Shown here one piece after another: positions 47,341-57,228 of a stretch of 64,000 bases of DNA. The DNA is from Norana najaformis (lineage: Eukaryota > Annelida > Clitellata > Crassiclitellata > Hormogastridae), in NCBI GenBank assembly GCA_964023275.1, contig OZ029927.1, positions 3,581,715 through 3,645,714 on the forward strand, read 5' to 3'. Position numbers and translations under genes: made by a program. Position 1 is the first letter of the stretch, and every line of letters starts with the position of its first letter. The notes under the pieces were generated by a model that saw nothing but the letters and a program-made list of their open reading frames with translations, was not told the origin of the DNA and searched no databases.

Positions 47341-47754
47341 CTTTGCAAAGTTCTCAGTTTGAAAAAAGTGGTTGCATCATAGTGCAACGGTTGTGGAATC
47401 AATAACTGTGTGGCAGCTGATACTGTGCCTGAATATTCTGGCTGTAGAAAGTAACTGTATTAAGTTCTTGGGCAACAGAATCTGATTAAATTGTTGGAAA
47501 TCCTGTTTCTCCTGCTTACAGCAAAGTAAGATTCACTGAATTGAATCTCTGCCAAACTTATAAAAGAAAAGGCTTTTTGGCTCCTTGGTTCAGTGAATGA
47601 TCTGTTGATGATTGGTATTGGTCGTCATCAATTTCCAGCGTAGAATGTAAAAGAACTATTCTATTTCTTCGCTTGAACTTGGCAAGCATAGTGCCTTCTG
47701 TAGAACTAGACTCCCAAAGAAAAAAGAACTTATGAAATACAGTTCAATTTGTTT

Positions 47755-47870
47755 AGGTAAACTAAGCACACAGAAGCTCATTTGATCTGTACTTTCTCAT
47801 TCTATATTTTCACTTAAACCAAGCACACAGAACTCATTTGATCTGTATATTCTCATTCTATATTTTCACT
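47755..47870 (+). repeat. Tandem duplication, about 57 bp
   Basis: AAGCACACAGAAGCTCATTT, GATCTGTACTTTCTCATTCT, ATATTTTCAC occurs twice in a row with few changes. Confidence 0.8.
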
Positions 47871-47879
47871 GGCTGAGGT

Positions 47880-47990
47880 CGGGTCAGAAATTTGGAAGCA
47901 CTTGTAAGAAAGACGATGACTTTATATCAGCCTGCACCAAACTATGCTTAATGGTAATAAAGGTGTGATTTGTGGTTGCAATTCATATGT
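47880..47990 (+). repeat. Dispersed repeat E, copy 1
   Basis: GAAAGACGATGACTTTATA and GCTTAATGGTAATAAAGGTG match the copy in RPL30 intron 2 (58,690-58,800: GAAAGATTATGGCTTTTA, ACTGAATGGTAATAAAGATG). Confidence 0.5.
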
Positions 47991-48065
47991 GGGGTTACTG
48001 TAAACTAAGGGTGCAAAAGCTCACTTCACTTGTGCTCAAATGATGTGGCATCATTAGAATTCTAC

Positions 48066-48143
48066 TTTGCTTGAGGGGTAAATAACGACTGAATAAGAAA
48101 CTGTTAGCTCTGGTTTCAAGCAACAGGAGGGTTTCCGTGGAAC
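48066..48143 (-). CDS. Possible further upstream exon of the membrane protein
   Basis: 78 nt, phase 0 both sides, behind a very good acceptor (GATGTTCTTGTTGCAG) and before GTAGAA. One frame gives VPRKPSCCLKPELTV then SYSVVIYPSSK. A second frame is also open, so the reading is not unique, and the distance to the next exon is 4.6 kb with an RTE element between. Kept as a candidate only. Confidence 0.22.
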
Positions 48144-48395
48144 CTGCAACAAGAACATCTCAGGCTGGTGCAGAAATAGAGCCATGCAATGCAGAAAAGG
48201 GATAACGCTGATGTTCACTGCAACAATGACTACAGGCGCAACTGTTGGCTTCACGTCTATGACACAATGGGTGTATAATTTATTCTTGACCAGCAGGACT
48301 GTACTCTGCTTCTGCAGCCACTGCCTCTGACAACAAATCACTCCCATACTAGCCTATCACACTCAAAGCATCTGCACACTAGCTCAGCAAAATGT

Positions 48396-48735
48396 TGCTT
48401 CCCATTTCTCCCTCTCACTCTCCTCTTCCCTTCCACAACTCCTCCCTAACTTTGTATATAGGGATAAAGGATAGACTTCTCTTCCCAGGCCCTCCCTCTC
48501 TCTAATCTCTCCTTCACTTCCCAGACCTCTCCCTCTCTTACTCCTCTGACATTTATAAAAACCCCATCCACTTTCCATTTCTCCCTCTCACCATTTGTCC
48601 ATTCACCTCTCCCATTTCCTCCCACATTCCCACTCTTCCATCTCCTATCCTCAATATCCCATTCCAATATTTCGTCCTCTGCTCAATGCTTTTTCCTTCA
48701 ACTTTCCCCCTCCTTTCCTGACCTCTTCCACTCCA
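48396..48735 (+). repeat. Pyrimidine-rich tract
   Basis: About 340 bases with long CT-only runs (TTCTCCCTCTCACTCTCCTC type), not a clean tandem repeat. Strong strand asymmetry. Confidence 0.7.
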
Positions 48736-48956
48736 GCATTTATGTAGAATCCCCTGTTGTTTCCCATTACACAGAGGCCTTGAAAGCAATAGCCAAAACG
48801 TACTCATATTCAATATATGACGATTTCTACTTCGATCTTACCTTACATTTTAAGGTTCTGTTGTGAATCCTACTAGATGATATTGTCTCTATGTTGTATC
48901 CCGTGTTTAATAACATCTTGTAGCTGCCAGGGCCATTGATGTCGACTTACTTTACT

Positions 48957-49045
48957 TCAAGGGTGCACAAACCTGTGGGCTGCATGTGGTCCCTGAACTT
49001 GTTCTGTGCGGCCCTTAGGCAATTTTAATCAACAAAGGAAACTGA
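48957..49045. mobile_element. hAT-like terminal repeat remnant
   Basis: CAAGGGTGCACAAACCTGTG followed by GGCTGCATGTGGTCC and GTGCGGCCC follows the CAGGGGTG-CAAAC-GCGGCC pattern of hAT ends. The other end was not found. Confidence 0.4.
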
Positions 49046-49399
49046 CCTGTGAACACTAATTGCATGAAAGAAATTAGACATTTTCATTGGGCTATTAATT
49101 AACAATTTTGTGACCTATAATAACCTGACACTGCTCTATTCTAGTCTATTACTAAGATCTTTGATTGTTGCGTGATCTTGTTCCAGTCTCTGTGCTTCGA
49201 CCGTTCTAGAAAGTGTTTATTTGTTGGCATCAAAGTGTAAATGATAACTAAGACATAGAAATATTACAACTGTAACATTTATCAGAAATCTGTGCCCAGA
49301 CAAATATGGCAAAGTTAAAGGAGTACCAGGGGGAGGTGTCCACACATGAGTCATGTGAATCTTTTAAAAGGAATTTATTAATCGTTTTCAAGACTTCAA

Positions 49400-49680
49400 A
49401 GAAAAGAGAGATTTATTTTATTTCATACATGCTCTCTTGTCCTCTACTGTGGAAGCTGCAGCGATTTGGAATCATCTGCCACAAAAGGCCTGACTTGTAA
49501 ACTCTATCTTGTAAACGCTATCATCATTTAAATCACTTCTTAAGACTAACTATTTTACTCTCTTTTTTGCATGAGTCCATCTTGGCCTCTAGCAAACATA
49601 CATCCATGCCCCAGATTCAGACTTACTGATATTGTGTATGTAATCCTTGCTTTATAAAATAAATACCTCTCACTAAATTA
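49400..49680 (+). mobile_element. Decayed LINE C-terminal fragment and tail
   Basis: AAAIWNHLPQKA-like and SFKSLLKTNYFTL-like pieces, then a tail TGCTTTATAAAATAAATACC. It lies within or next to the hAT-like end at 48.96 kb. Confidence 0.5.
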
Positions 49681-50341
49681 CTGATAATCCTAGATGCAAG
49701 CAGAAAATTAGGAATTACACTTAGTAAATCAAAACTGGTTTTCAATTTTCGTGTTAGGACTCACTATGACATGTAAACACAAAACCTGCATATAAAGCAG
49801 CACTTGATAACAATATTTATAAAGGGTTTTTGTTTACCCTTATGATGTTATATGTATATACAACATATAACATCATTTCTGTGGCTCACTAGTAATTTTA
49901 GAAAATGCAGTCTGACCCTTGCCCAAACAAGCTTGTGCATCTCTGCAAAAATTTTCTCATTTAATTTATGTAGGTTATCTGTGGATTGCCTGCTGATTAA
50001 GTACAAATCACTATCAAATTAAAGCAGAGTGTGAAACTATAATTAAACTGTTGTTGCTAAGAATAATGACATTTGTTACATCATATTTATGTTAAAATGT
50101 TTGAAAGATATTTAACTAACTTGAAATTGTTTACAACTCAGCAGATTATATTTGCTGGTCGATCAACGAATTACTATCGTTTCATTCTCCGAATAACTTC
50201 CCACGATCTAAGCCTTTTATTATATTAATTCAGAAGCAACAGGGTTAATCAAGCACGAAAACGATGTAATAACGCACGTCTCACTGGCCAGAAACTCGCT
50301 CCACATATTTGACACTGATTACAAATTAACTTATAACTTAC

Positions 50342-50364
50342 GTTGTATTTTCGTAATACTTCAT
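50342..50364 (-). CDS. Possible first coding exon (MKYYENT)
   Basis: Minus strand ATG followed by seven codons and a consensus donor GTAAGT. The flanks (50,160-50,440) are richer in CpG than the neighbourhood, as at a promoter. It leaves in phase 2. It could start the membrane-protein gene or be chance; no partner exon in the right phase was found. Confidence 0.2.
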
Positions 50365-50467
50365 CCTGTTCCAAAAATCTGTTTGTTTGTAGCCAGTTTG
50401 ACATTTATCAAACGTCTTAGTTCAAAACGCTAGACATCATACCGCGCAAGATATTTCCTGTTCTGAC

Positions 50468-51850
50468 CTCGTTTTAAATCCACCCTCCTCCCTGAATGAC
50501 CTTCACTCTTCCTATAACACCACTCTTTCCACTATCCTTGACAAGCATGCTCCTATTATTACCAAATCCAGTTCTCACTCTAACAATCCTTACAATCCTT
50601 GGTTCAATTCCTATCTCCAGGCCTTCAAATCTTTCCGGCGACGCCTTGAGCGTGCCTACAAACGCACCAGGGATCCTCAACTTCTCTCTGCCCTTAAATC
50701 TGCCACAAATAAATACCATCGCCTTCTTACTGCAGCTAAACAGAGATTTTACTCCTCACTAGTTCGTTCTCGATCCTCTAGCCCTCGCCTTCTCTGGAAA
50801 ACCATTAACCAGCTCCTCCATCGGAACTCATCGAGCCCACTTCCAAATTCTCTTCCGTCTTCTTCAATAGCCGACTCGTTCTGTTCTTTCTTTTGGAACA
50901 AAATTAGTACCCTCCGTCTCTCTCTTCAATCTCTCCTCCCCAAAGCCACCAGTAACCAACCTGATGATGCTCCCTCCCCCACTCATGACTCCCCACCGTC
51001 CCCACCTCGATCCTCATTATCTGTCTTTCAACCCACTTCAGAGTCTGAAATATTACACCTGTTAAAATCACTTCCAAACAAACAGTGCGAACTTGACCCT
51101 ATACCCACCTCCTTACTGAAAGACTGTGCAGCTGTCCTTGTCCCAATCATTACCAAAATAGTTAATCTCTCCTTATCTACGGGTTATTTCCCCTCCTATT
51201 CAAACACTCTCTTGTTACCCCTCTTCTCAAGAAATCATCTCTCGACAAGGAAATTCTTTCAAATTACCGGCCTGTTTCTAACCTGACTTTCATCTCCAAA
51301 TTAACTGAAAGGATTGTCCTCTCTCGAATCAATAACTATTTAGCTTCTAACTCACTCATTAACCCACACCAGTCTGGTTTTACTAAACGCCACTCAACCG
51401 AAACTATGCTGCCATCTCTCTACAACAAGCTTGTTTCTGCCATTTCTCATCAACAGGTTTCTTGCCTATGTCTCCTCGATATCTCTGCAGCCTTCGACAC
51501 CATAGATCACAATAGGCCTATCTTACTCCACCGACTTTCAACCTGGTTTCGTTTTGCTGACACTGCTCTCCTATGGATACAGTCTTATCTCTCCTCCCGC
51601 TCTTTCTCTGTTAAAACTTCGGAAGCCTCTTCTAAGTCATGCCCTCTCACTTGCGGAGTTCCACAAGGCTCCGTTCTTGAACCTCTTCTGTTTATCCTCT
51701 ACACTACCCCACTCAGTTCACTCATTAAAGCATCCTCCGTTGACCATCACCTCTATGCTGATGACACCCAACTATTCATCTCTTTCTCTCCAAATTGTTT
51801 CAATGAATCTACAGATCATCTTCTTTGTGTGGTTAAACAAATCTCCTCTG
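50468..51850 (+). mobile_element. L2-like LINE: reverse-transcriptase half, inverted to its endonuclease
   Basis: Starts in the linker (SYNTTLSTILDKHAP), then the RT region with QSGFTKRHSTET, motif A CLLDISAAFDTIDH, motif B CGVPQGSVLEPLLFILY and motif C YADDTQLF, ending at KQISSW near 51,850. One frameshift lies near 51,210. The last third of RT and the 3' end are absent. It meets the endonuclease half tail to tail at about 51,848. Confidence 0.85.
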
Positions 51851-52910
51851 GCGTGTCAAAAGAGAAAGATATATCAGGTGATAGAGTGGAGAATGATGAT
51901 GTGATAATAAGGTCAAGTGTGTGATTGTGAATGTGGGTGGGGAATTTGACATGTTGAACCAGATTAGTTGAGGACAATAGGGTGAGGAATTCAGAAGCAA
52001 ATGTGTCAGAGGGGTTATCGACATGTATATTGAAGTCACCTGTAATCAGAAATTCATGAGGTGTAGTGGCGGCAGTAGAGAGGAGGGTGGTAAATTCTTT
52101 CAGGAAGACCGATGGAGGACTTGAATATGAAGAGGAGGATGGAGGGCGATATACATTAAAGATAGTGAGATTTGTGTGAGGAAGTTTAAGCGTAACTGAT
52201 GCACATTCAAAAGAGTGGAAACAGTAACCAGGTGAGTCTAAAACTGTGGCAGGTTCTCGGGTGAGAAAGGCAATACCACCTCCAGTTGGATTTTTATGAG
52301 AAGGGCTAGATGGTTTGCAGGGACGAGGTGTACTGTAAAGATGGTAGCCAGGAGGAATACAGTCTTCATACTGAGCAAGAGTGGTGTTTAAATTAAACCA
52401 GGTTTCAGATAAGGCAAATATGTCAGGCGGGTGAGAAGAGAGGGCTATATCATTGATTTCTTGTGAATGTGCAGGATGTAGTAATGATCGGATATTTAGC
52501 GTGCAAAGTAAGAAGCGGCTGTTGTCAGTATTTTGAGCATTGTCGAGGAAGTTGGAGGAAGAAATTCTGGAAGGAGGAGGATAGGTAGGAGGTGAGGGAG
52601 GAGAACATGAATAAAAATCCAGTGGGCCAGGATTTGGGTGGATGTCCCCGGAAAGCAGGATTAGTATGTTGAAGATGGTATGGCGGGTGAGGTGCTGTGG
52701 TGGTCGCCTGAGAGATGAAGTTAGGAAGAACGATAAAGGAATAAAACACATACGTCCATACTGCATAGTCGTTGTGCCAAATTGGGCGCAGTAAGAATGT
52801 TTGGCTGTAGGAACAATGTAGGGCAAGCGGGTGTGGAAGGGTTGGCAACTAATATGGAAGGCGATCATGAAACGTAGACCAAAAATAAGAAGAATGATTG
52901 AACTGTACAT
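51848..52910 (-). mobile_element. L2-like LINE: endonuclease half with 2A-like motif
   Basis: Open frame of about 355 codons. Residues 1-20 are hydrophobic. Residues 86-96 read LSGDIHPNPGP, a 2A-like motif with His in place of the usual Glu. The APE endonuclease domain follows, with NIRSL, LSETW, GGGIAFL, NVYRPP and TGDFNIH and then LDLII. The domain stops at SFDTP where the SDH catalytic triplet should come; there the sequence changes to the inverted reverse-transcriptase half. The 5' untranslated part probably runs to about 53,150. LINE ORFs of the L2/CR1 group carry endonuclease then reverse transcriptase in one protein, so this is a broken copy. Confidence 0.85.
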
Positions 52911-53159
52911 TATGTGATCTAAGATGACGTGGCAGTTTGATGAAGCTAAAATGGCGGAAGGTAAAGACGCAGGCGAACGAGTGCAAAAAGGACAAAAATT
53001 AGGCGAATATTAAGTTGATTAAATGTTGAAACAAATAGGAACGAACTCACCAAAGACAGAGCATAAATCCGGTAAGAAAGAAAAATTAAAAAATCAGAAA
53101 AGACGTCGAAAAGTTAGAAAATATAGAATTGAGAAATGAAGCGCAGACGCCGCGACGCT

Positions 53160-53372
53160 GGTTCCCTACTCTCTTCTCGTTTCAATTTCAAACAGCATCC
53201 ACCGTAGCCGTCCGACTGTCTGAGTGCCTGACTCCTGGATCTTGACCCTTTTGCCTATCGATTTTGTTTTGACTGAGCGCCTGTGAATAAGCTGGTTCCC
53301 GCGACTTAGCTTTCGTTGAGCGCTGTAGAAATCTCGAGATTACCATTACCATTACGATTAATTGTAAACCCC
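53160..53372 (+). mobile_element. LINE 3' tail, family B
   Basis: Tail CCTATCGATTTTGTTTTGAC, TGAGCGCCTGTGAATAAGCT, GGGCGCTGTAGAAATCT-type end, then ATTACC units. It abuts the 5' end of the inverted L2 endonuclease half. Confidence 0.65.
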
Positions 53373-53379
53373 ACATACA

Positions 53380-54260
53380 TAATAGAGTGTAGTTCTACTT
53401 TATAGCGCTGTCACTTCCAAATGCCCATTTATGTACCTGCAAGAGGCAAGACGTGTTATCTCAAACTCGGAGCTACGTGTCCAAGGCATCGATCAACATT
53501 AGACTCAAGTCTCATAGTGTTGGCCTAAAGTAGGCCTATAGAAAACTACGTGTTCGTGTTTACCTCCGCTTCCCTATAGAATCTTAAGGCCAGTCACTCG
53601 AGACACAGACCGTATGTCTGCACCCATTTCCCTCGAATCCAGATTATTCTTTACACCATCCCACTGAGCCATATTTAGTCGAATCCTCCTCTGTCGACCA
53701 CCAATTCTGTACACAGACGATACCGAGCAGCTCATATATATCCGATCCTTAATTTCTTCTGGGTCTATTTTGCCCATATGCCTATCCTTCAACTGCTTGT
53801 TGTTGCAATCCAAATCCCAAACTGAATTACATCGAATTTCCTGTTCCTCAATCCGGTCAAAGTCGTATTCGTCATCTTACAATCTAAGTCTACTAAAACA
53901 GATTTTAAAATTCAGGGCACCTACGTATATATGCAACTACTGGTACACTCTCACGTGCATTCGACCTATAAGTCTACGACTTATCCTAATTAGGGCCTAC
54001 TTGTATGAAACCTTGAAGTTATTTTCGACCACTCAGTTACATCAGGCTCCTTGAACTAATACTCCGCAGGATGGCCTTTAACATCTTTTGCAAATCTGAC
54101 CCTTCGCCACATTAGTTCCTATTTCCCCAAAATGAAATCCATATGACAATATTTCCATAGGGGCTTCATGTGTTCTGCCATAGGCTATGGGATCATAAGT
54201 CCTACATATGACGTTACTGTTGGGGTTCATCCAACCCAAACACTACCCACCGCACCTAGT
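53380..54260. other. Nothing recognised
   Basis: Somewhat higher CpG than average (TCCCTCGAATCC, CGACCTATAAGTCTACGAC) but no consistent frame, splice pair or repeat match. Confidence 0.4.
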
Positions 54261-54262
54261 TA

Positions 54263-54545
54263 GTCTCCCTTCCTCCTTCTCTCCATCCTTTCCTTCCTCC
54301 TTCTCTCCATCCTTTCCTTCCTCCTTCTCTCCATCCTTTCCTTCCTCCTTCGCTCCATCCTTTCCTTCCTCCTTCTCTCCATCCTTTCCTTCCTCCTTCT
54401 CTCCATCCTTTCCTTCCTCCTTCGCTCCATCCTTTCCTTCCTCCTTCGCTCCATCCTTTCCTTCCTCCTTCTCTCCATCCTTTCCTTCCTCCTTCTCCAT
54501 CCTTTCCTTCCTCCTTCTCCATCCTTTCCTTCCTCCTTCTCTCTC
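54263..54545 (+). repeat. 24-bp minisatellite, about 12 units
   Basis: Unit CCTTCCTCCTTCTCTCCATC plus CTTT, some units with CGCTCC in place of TCTCC and the last two shortened. All-pyrimidine strand. The 24-base period keeps long frames open on both strands (SPSFPSSF; GKDGEKEE); not taken as coding. Confidence 0.95.
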
Positions 54546-54764
54546 ATGGAAGGTCGTAGGCGTGTTCTTGGTGTTCAGCCAAACAGGAACGCCGATTCTA
54601 AAGGGCTTCCGAATTCTTTACCACGATTTCAATTCTTACATTAATACTGACGGGAATGACGGCTGCTGCCCGCTCTACCCGATAACTCGCTACCCAATGA
54701 GGCCTATTACGCCCTCACCGATAAGTGGAAATTAATGCTCACGGAACAACCAACTGAACTTCTT

Positions 54765-54965
54765 CAGAATTAGATCTCGATTAAAAACTCACCTCTTCCT
54801 GACCTCATTTCCTCTGTCTCTGTGTCTTCTGGACTCCTCTTTGGCTTTTCGACCCGGACTCACCATGGAATATGGCTTGGACAATGATTCTGTTTAGCAG
54901 CGACCATCGGCTGATGCCTTGAGTATTATCAAAGTGGCGCTATAGAAGTTCTGAGATTAGATTAC
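54765..54965 (+). mobile_element. L2/CR1-like LINE 3' end (family A tail)
   Basis: Encodes the end of the ORF (FRIRSRLKTHLFLTSF...) and then the 3' tail: AGCGACCATCGGCTGATGCC, GTGGCGCTATAGAAG, ending in GATTA units. The RSRLKTHLF end is the usual C terminus of these LINEs. This copy defines tail family A used for other entries. Confidence 0.75.
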
Positions 54966-55029
54966 TATATTATTCTGATCCACAGCGCTTAATGGGCTCA
55001 AAATCACACTCGTTTACTTAAGTAAATGT

Positions 55030-55110
55030 AAATGTAGGCCTACACGTTTTTCTATAGCGACCGTATCCGTATGGCCTCGACCCTGTTTATTATTCAATGA
55101 ATAATCGATA
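55030..55110 (+). repeat. Dispersed repeat F, copy 2
   Basis: Matches the repeat at 355-430, with a short internal duplication of CCGTATC. Confidence 0.5.
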
Positions 55111-55502
55111 GCAATTATTTTGATCAGTTGACATAAGTGATGTAACCTTGATGAGAGAGAAGAGAGAAGAGTAAGGTGAAGGAAGGAAAGGATGGGGCCG
55201 CCAAATTTAGGTCGAACAGGATCGGCTAAGGCCGGTCCTGCAACTTCCCTTCCTCCCTCTTTCTTTCTTCTTCTAGCATCGTAATGCACTGTCCGTTTGA
55301 CATAAATAATGCTATGTAGGTCTACTTTCAGCGAAATGGTATATTTAGCGCATATGCAGAATGAAGGTGAGGAAACAAGAAATTACATGTGCCGGGTGGC
55401 GTTTCAACCAATCCGCAACAACCTTCTCTCTAAAGTTATGGACACCGCAGATAAAGCTTAAATTCTCGCGAATATTCTCCGGTTGATCAAATGAATTATA
55501 AG

Positions 55503-56572
55503 CCACTACTTAAGAATTTTTACTCCCTCACTAGTTCGTTCCCGATGCTCTAGCCTTCGTCTTCTCTGGAAAGCCATAGACCAACTCATCCAGCCCATTT
55601 CCAAATTCTCTTCCGTCTTCTTCAATAGCCGACTCGTTCTGTTCTTTCTTTAAAAAAAAATTCAGCTAGTACCCTCCGTCTTTTCCTTCTATCTCTCTTT
55701 CGCAAAACCACCAATAACCCACCTAATGCCTTCCACCCTCCACACCTCGATCCTCATTATCTCTTTCAACCCACAACAGTCTGAAATAACAAACAGCGCG
55801 ACTTGACCCTATACCCATCTCCTTACTGAAAGACTGCGCATCTCTTTTTGTTCCAATCATTGCCAAAATACTTAACCTCTCCTTGTCTACGGGTAACTTC
55901 CCCCTCCTTTTCAAACATACTCTTGTGACCCCCCCCCCCTTCTCAAGAAACCACCACTTGACAAAGAAATCCTTTCGAACTACTGACATGTTTCTAACCT
56001 GACTTTCATCTCCAAATTAACTGAACGGATTGTACTCTCTCGGATCAACGATTATCTAACTTGCAACTCACTCCTTAATCCACACCACTCTGGTTTCACT
56101 AAACGCCACTCAACTGAAACCCTTCTCACTTCTCTACACAACAAGCTTGTTTCCGCCATCTTTCATCAACAGGTTTCTTGCCTCTATACAATACAATACA
56201 ACTTATATTTATAACGCGCCTTGATAAAACAATGTCTTACTCAAAGGACGCGTTACAACATGATAATTAGTTATAGTACTGAGAGAATAAATGAGTCTTA
56301 AGTTTTAATTTAAAATTATCTATTGAAGAGCATCTTCGAATAGATTCAGGTAAAGAGTTCCACTCAGCTGGACCAGCTACTTCAAACATTCTTTTACCAA
56401 ACTGCCTCCTTGAAGCAGCCTTAGATACTATTGATCACAACATTTTACTCTAGACTGTCAACCTGGTTTGGTTTTACTGACACTGCTCCCCTCTGGGTAC
56501 AGTCCTATCTCTCCTCCCACTCTTTCTCTGTTTTAAAGCATAGGAAGCCTCTTCTCAATTCTCTCACTATGC
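55503..56572 (+). mobile_element. Second L2-like RT copy, split by a nested insertion
   Basis: Same subfamily as the RT half at 50.5-51.8 kb (shared SSLVRSRSS, FTKRHSTET and AAxDTIDHN regions), but with more frameshifts and deletions. Interrupted at 56,184-56,412 by another repeat; the RT resumes with AGCAGCCTTAGATACTATTG. Confidence 0.8.
56184..56412 (+). mobile_element. Short repeat inserted in the L2 copy, with hairpin
   Basis: Begins TATACAATACAATACAACTT. It has a hairpin (AACGCGCCTTG with CAAAGGACGCGTT) and then a part resembling other repeats near 22,150 and 23,790 (AGTTCCACTCAGC type). TGCCTC occurs at both edges, a likely short target-site duplication. Probably a SINE or LINE 3' end. 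Confidence 0.55.
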
Positions 56573-56650
56573 AGTAACCGTCTCAGGTGAGGTTCGAAAC
56601 TGTGTTCTCCGTGTTAGAAGCCGAACACTTTAACCAATCGGTTAACGTTA
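56572..56650 (-). mobile_element. tRNA-like SINE head fragment
   Basis: CAGTAACCGTCTCAGGTGAG, GTTCGAAACTGTGTTCTCCG, AAGCCGAACACTTTAACCAA: the family 1 head in reverse, inserted at the end of the second L2 copy. Confidence 0.5.
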
Positions 56651-56914
56651 ATATTAAGTAGCTGAAGCCTAACTCGATGCTGAAAATGCGGAGTTGACGA
56701 TTATGATTAACATCAAGGTGGTCAGATCTCTCAGGCAGCCACGGTCATCGAGTCCACAGCTGGCCTGCATTGTGCTACTGATGATCACCAGGGCACCCAG
56801 TGAGGTGGCTCTCACGACATTTCCAGCTGGTAGAACCTTAGGGACACGGAGACAAAAATCTCTGAGATATGCTCTGTTAAGCACATAGTCTGTTGAAAGA
56901 CGTGATAGTAATAG

Positions 56915-56985
56915 TAATCTTGAGATTTCGACAGCGCCCAAGTAAATCTTAGTCGTGGGAACCAGCTTATTTGCAGGAATGCAGA
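56915..56985 (-). mobile_element. LINE 3' tail fragment, family B, minus strand
   Basis: GAGATTTCGACAGCGCCCAA and AACCAGCTTATTTGCAGG match family B in reverse. Short fragment upstream of RPL30. Confidence 0.5.
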
Positions 56986-57063
56986 CCAAAAATTGCAACC
57001 GTAGCTTTTTAGTCGCGAAAGTTATTTAGTGAATACGATTCAATGAAGTAATGAAATATTACG

Positions 57064-57173
57064 ATTTTGTATAGCGCTTTTATAATTTATAAATGCGCTA
57101 TATAAATGTTTATTTACCGTACAGACCATACAATTACATTTATGTCAGCCCAGAGTTTTGCGCTATACAAAAT
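57064..57173. repeat. Perfect 14-bp inverted repeats, 110 bp element
   Basis: ATTTTGTATAGCGC at 57,064-57,077 and GCGCTATACAAAAT at 57,160-57,173. A second GCGCTATATAAATG sits inside. These words are close to LINE tail ends, so two tails in opposite orientation may form it. It ends about 45 bases before the RPL30 start region. Confidence 0.7.
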
Positions 57174-57219
57174 ACCCTTTACGGTACATGCATTAGCTGA
57201 TATCCGGTCTTTAGCACGT

Positions 57220-57228
57220 CCTTTTCCC
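57220..57228 (+). promoter_or_regulatory. Probable TOP-type transcription start of RPL30
   Basis: CCTTTTCCC lies 53-61 bases before the RPL30 start codon. Ribosomal protein genes of animals usually start transcription at a C inside a pyrimidine run, giving a 5' TOP mRNA under growth control. No TATA box is evident at the usual distance. This is inferred from position and base content; transcript-end data would settle it. Confidence 0.5.

Noticed and set aside
54243-54735. Long open frames of 85-175 codons on both strands
   Set aside because: They are produced by the 24-bp minisatellite, whose period is a multiple of three; low-complexity products with no splice or family support.
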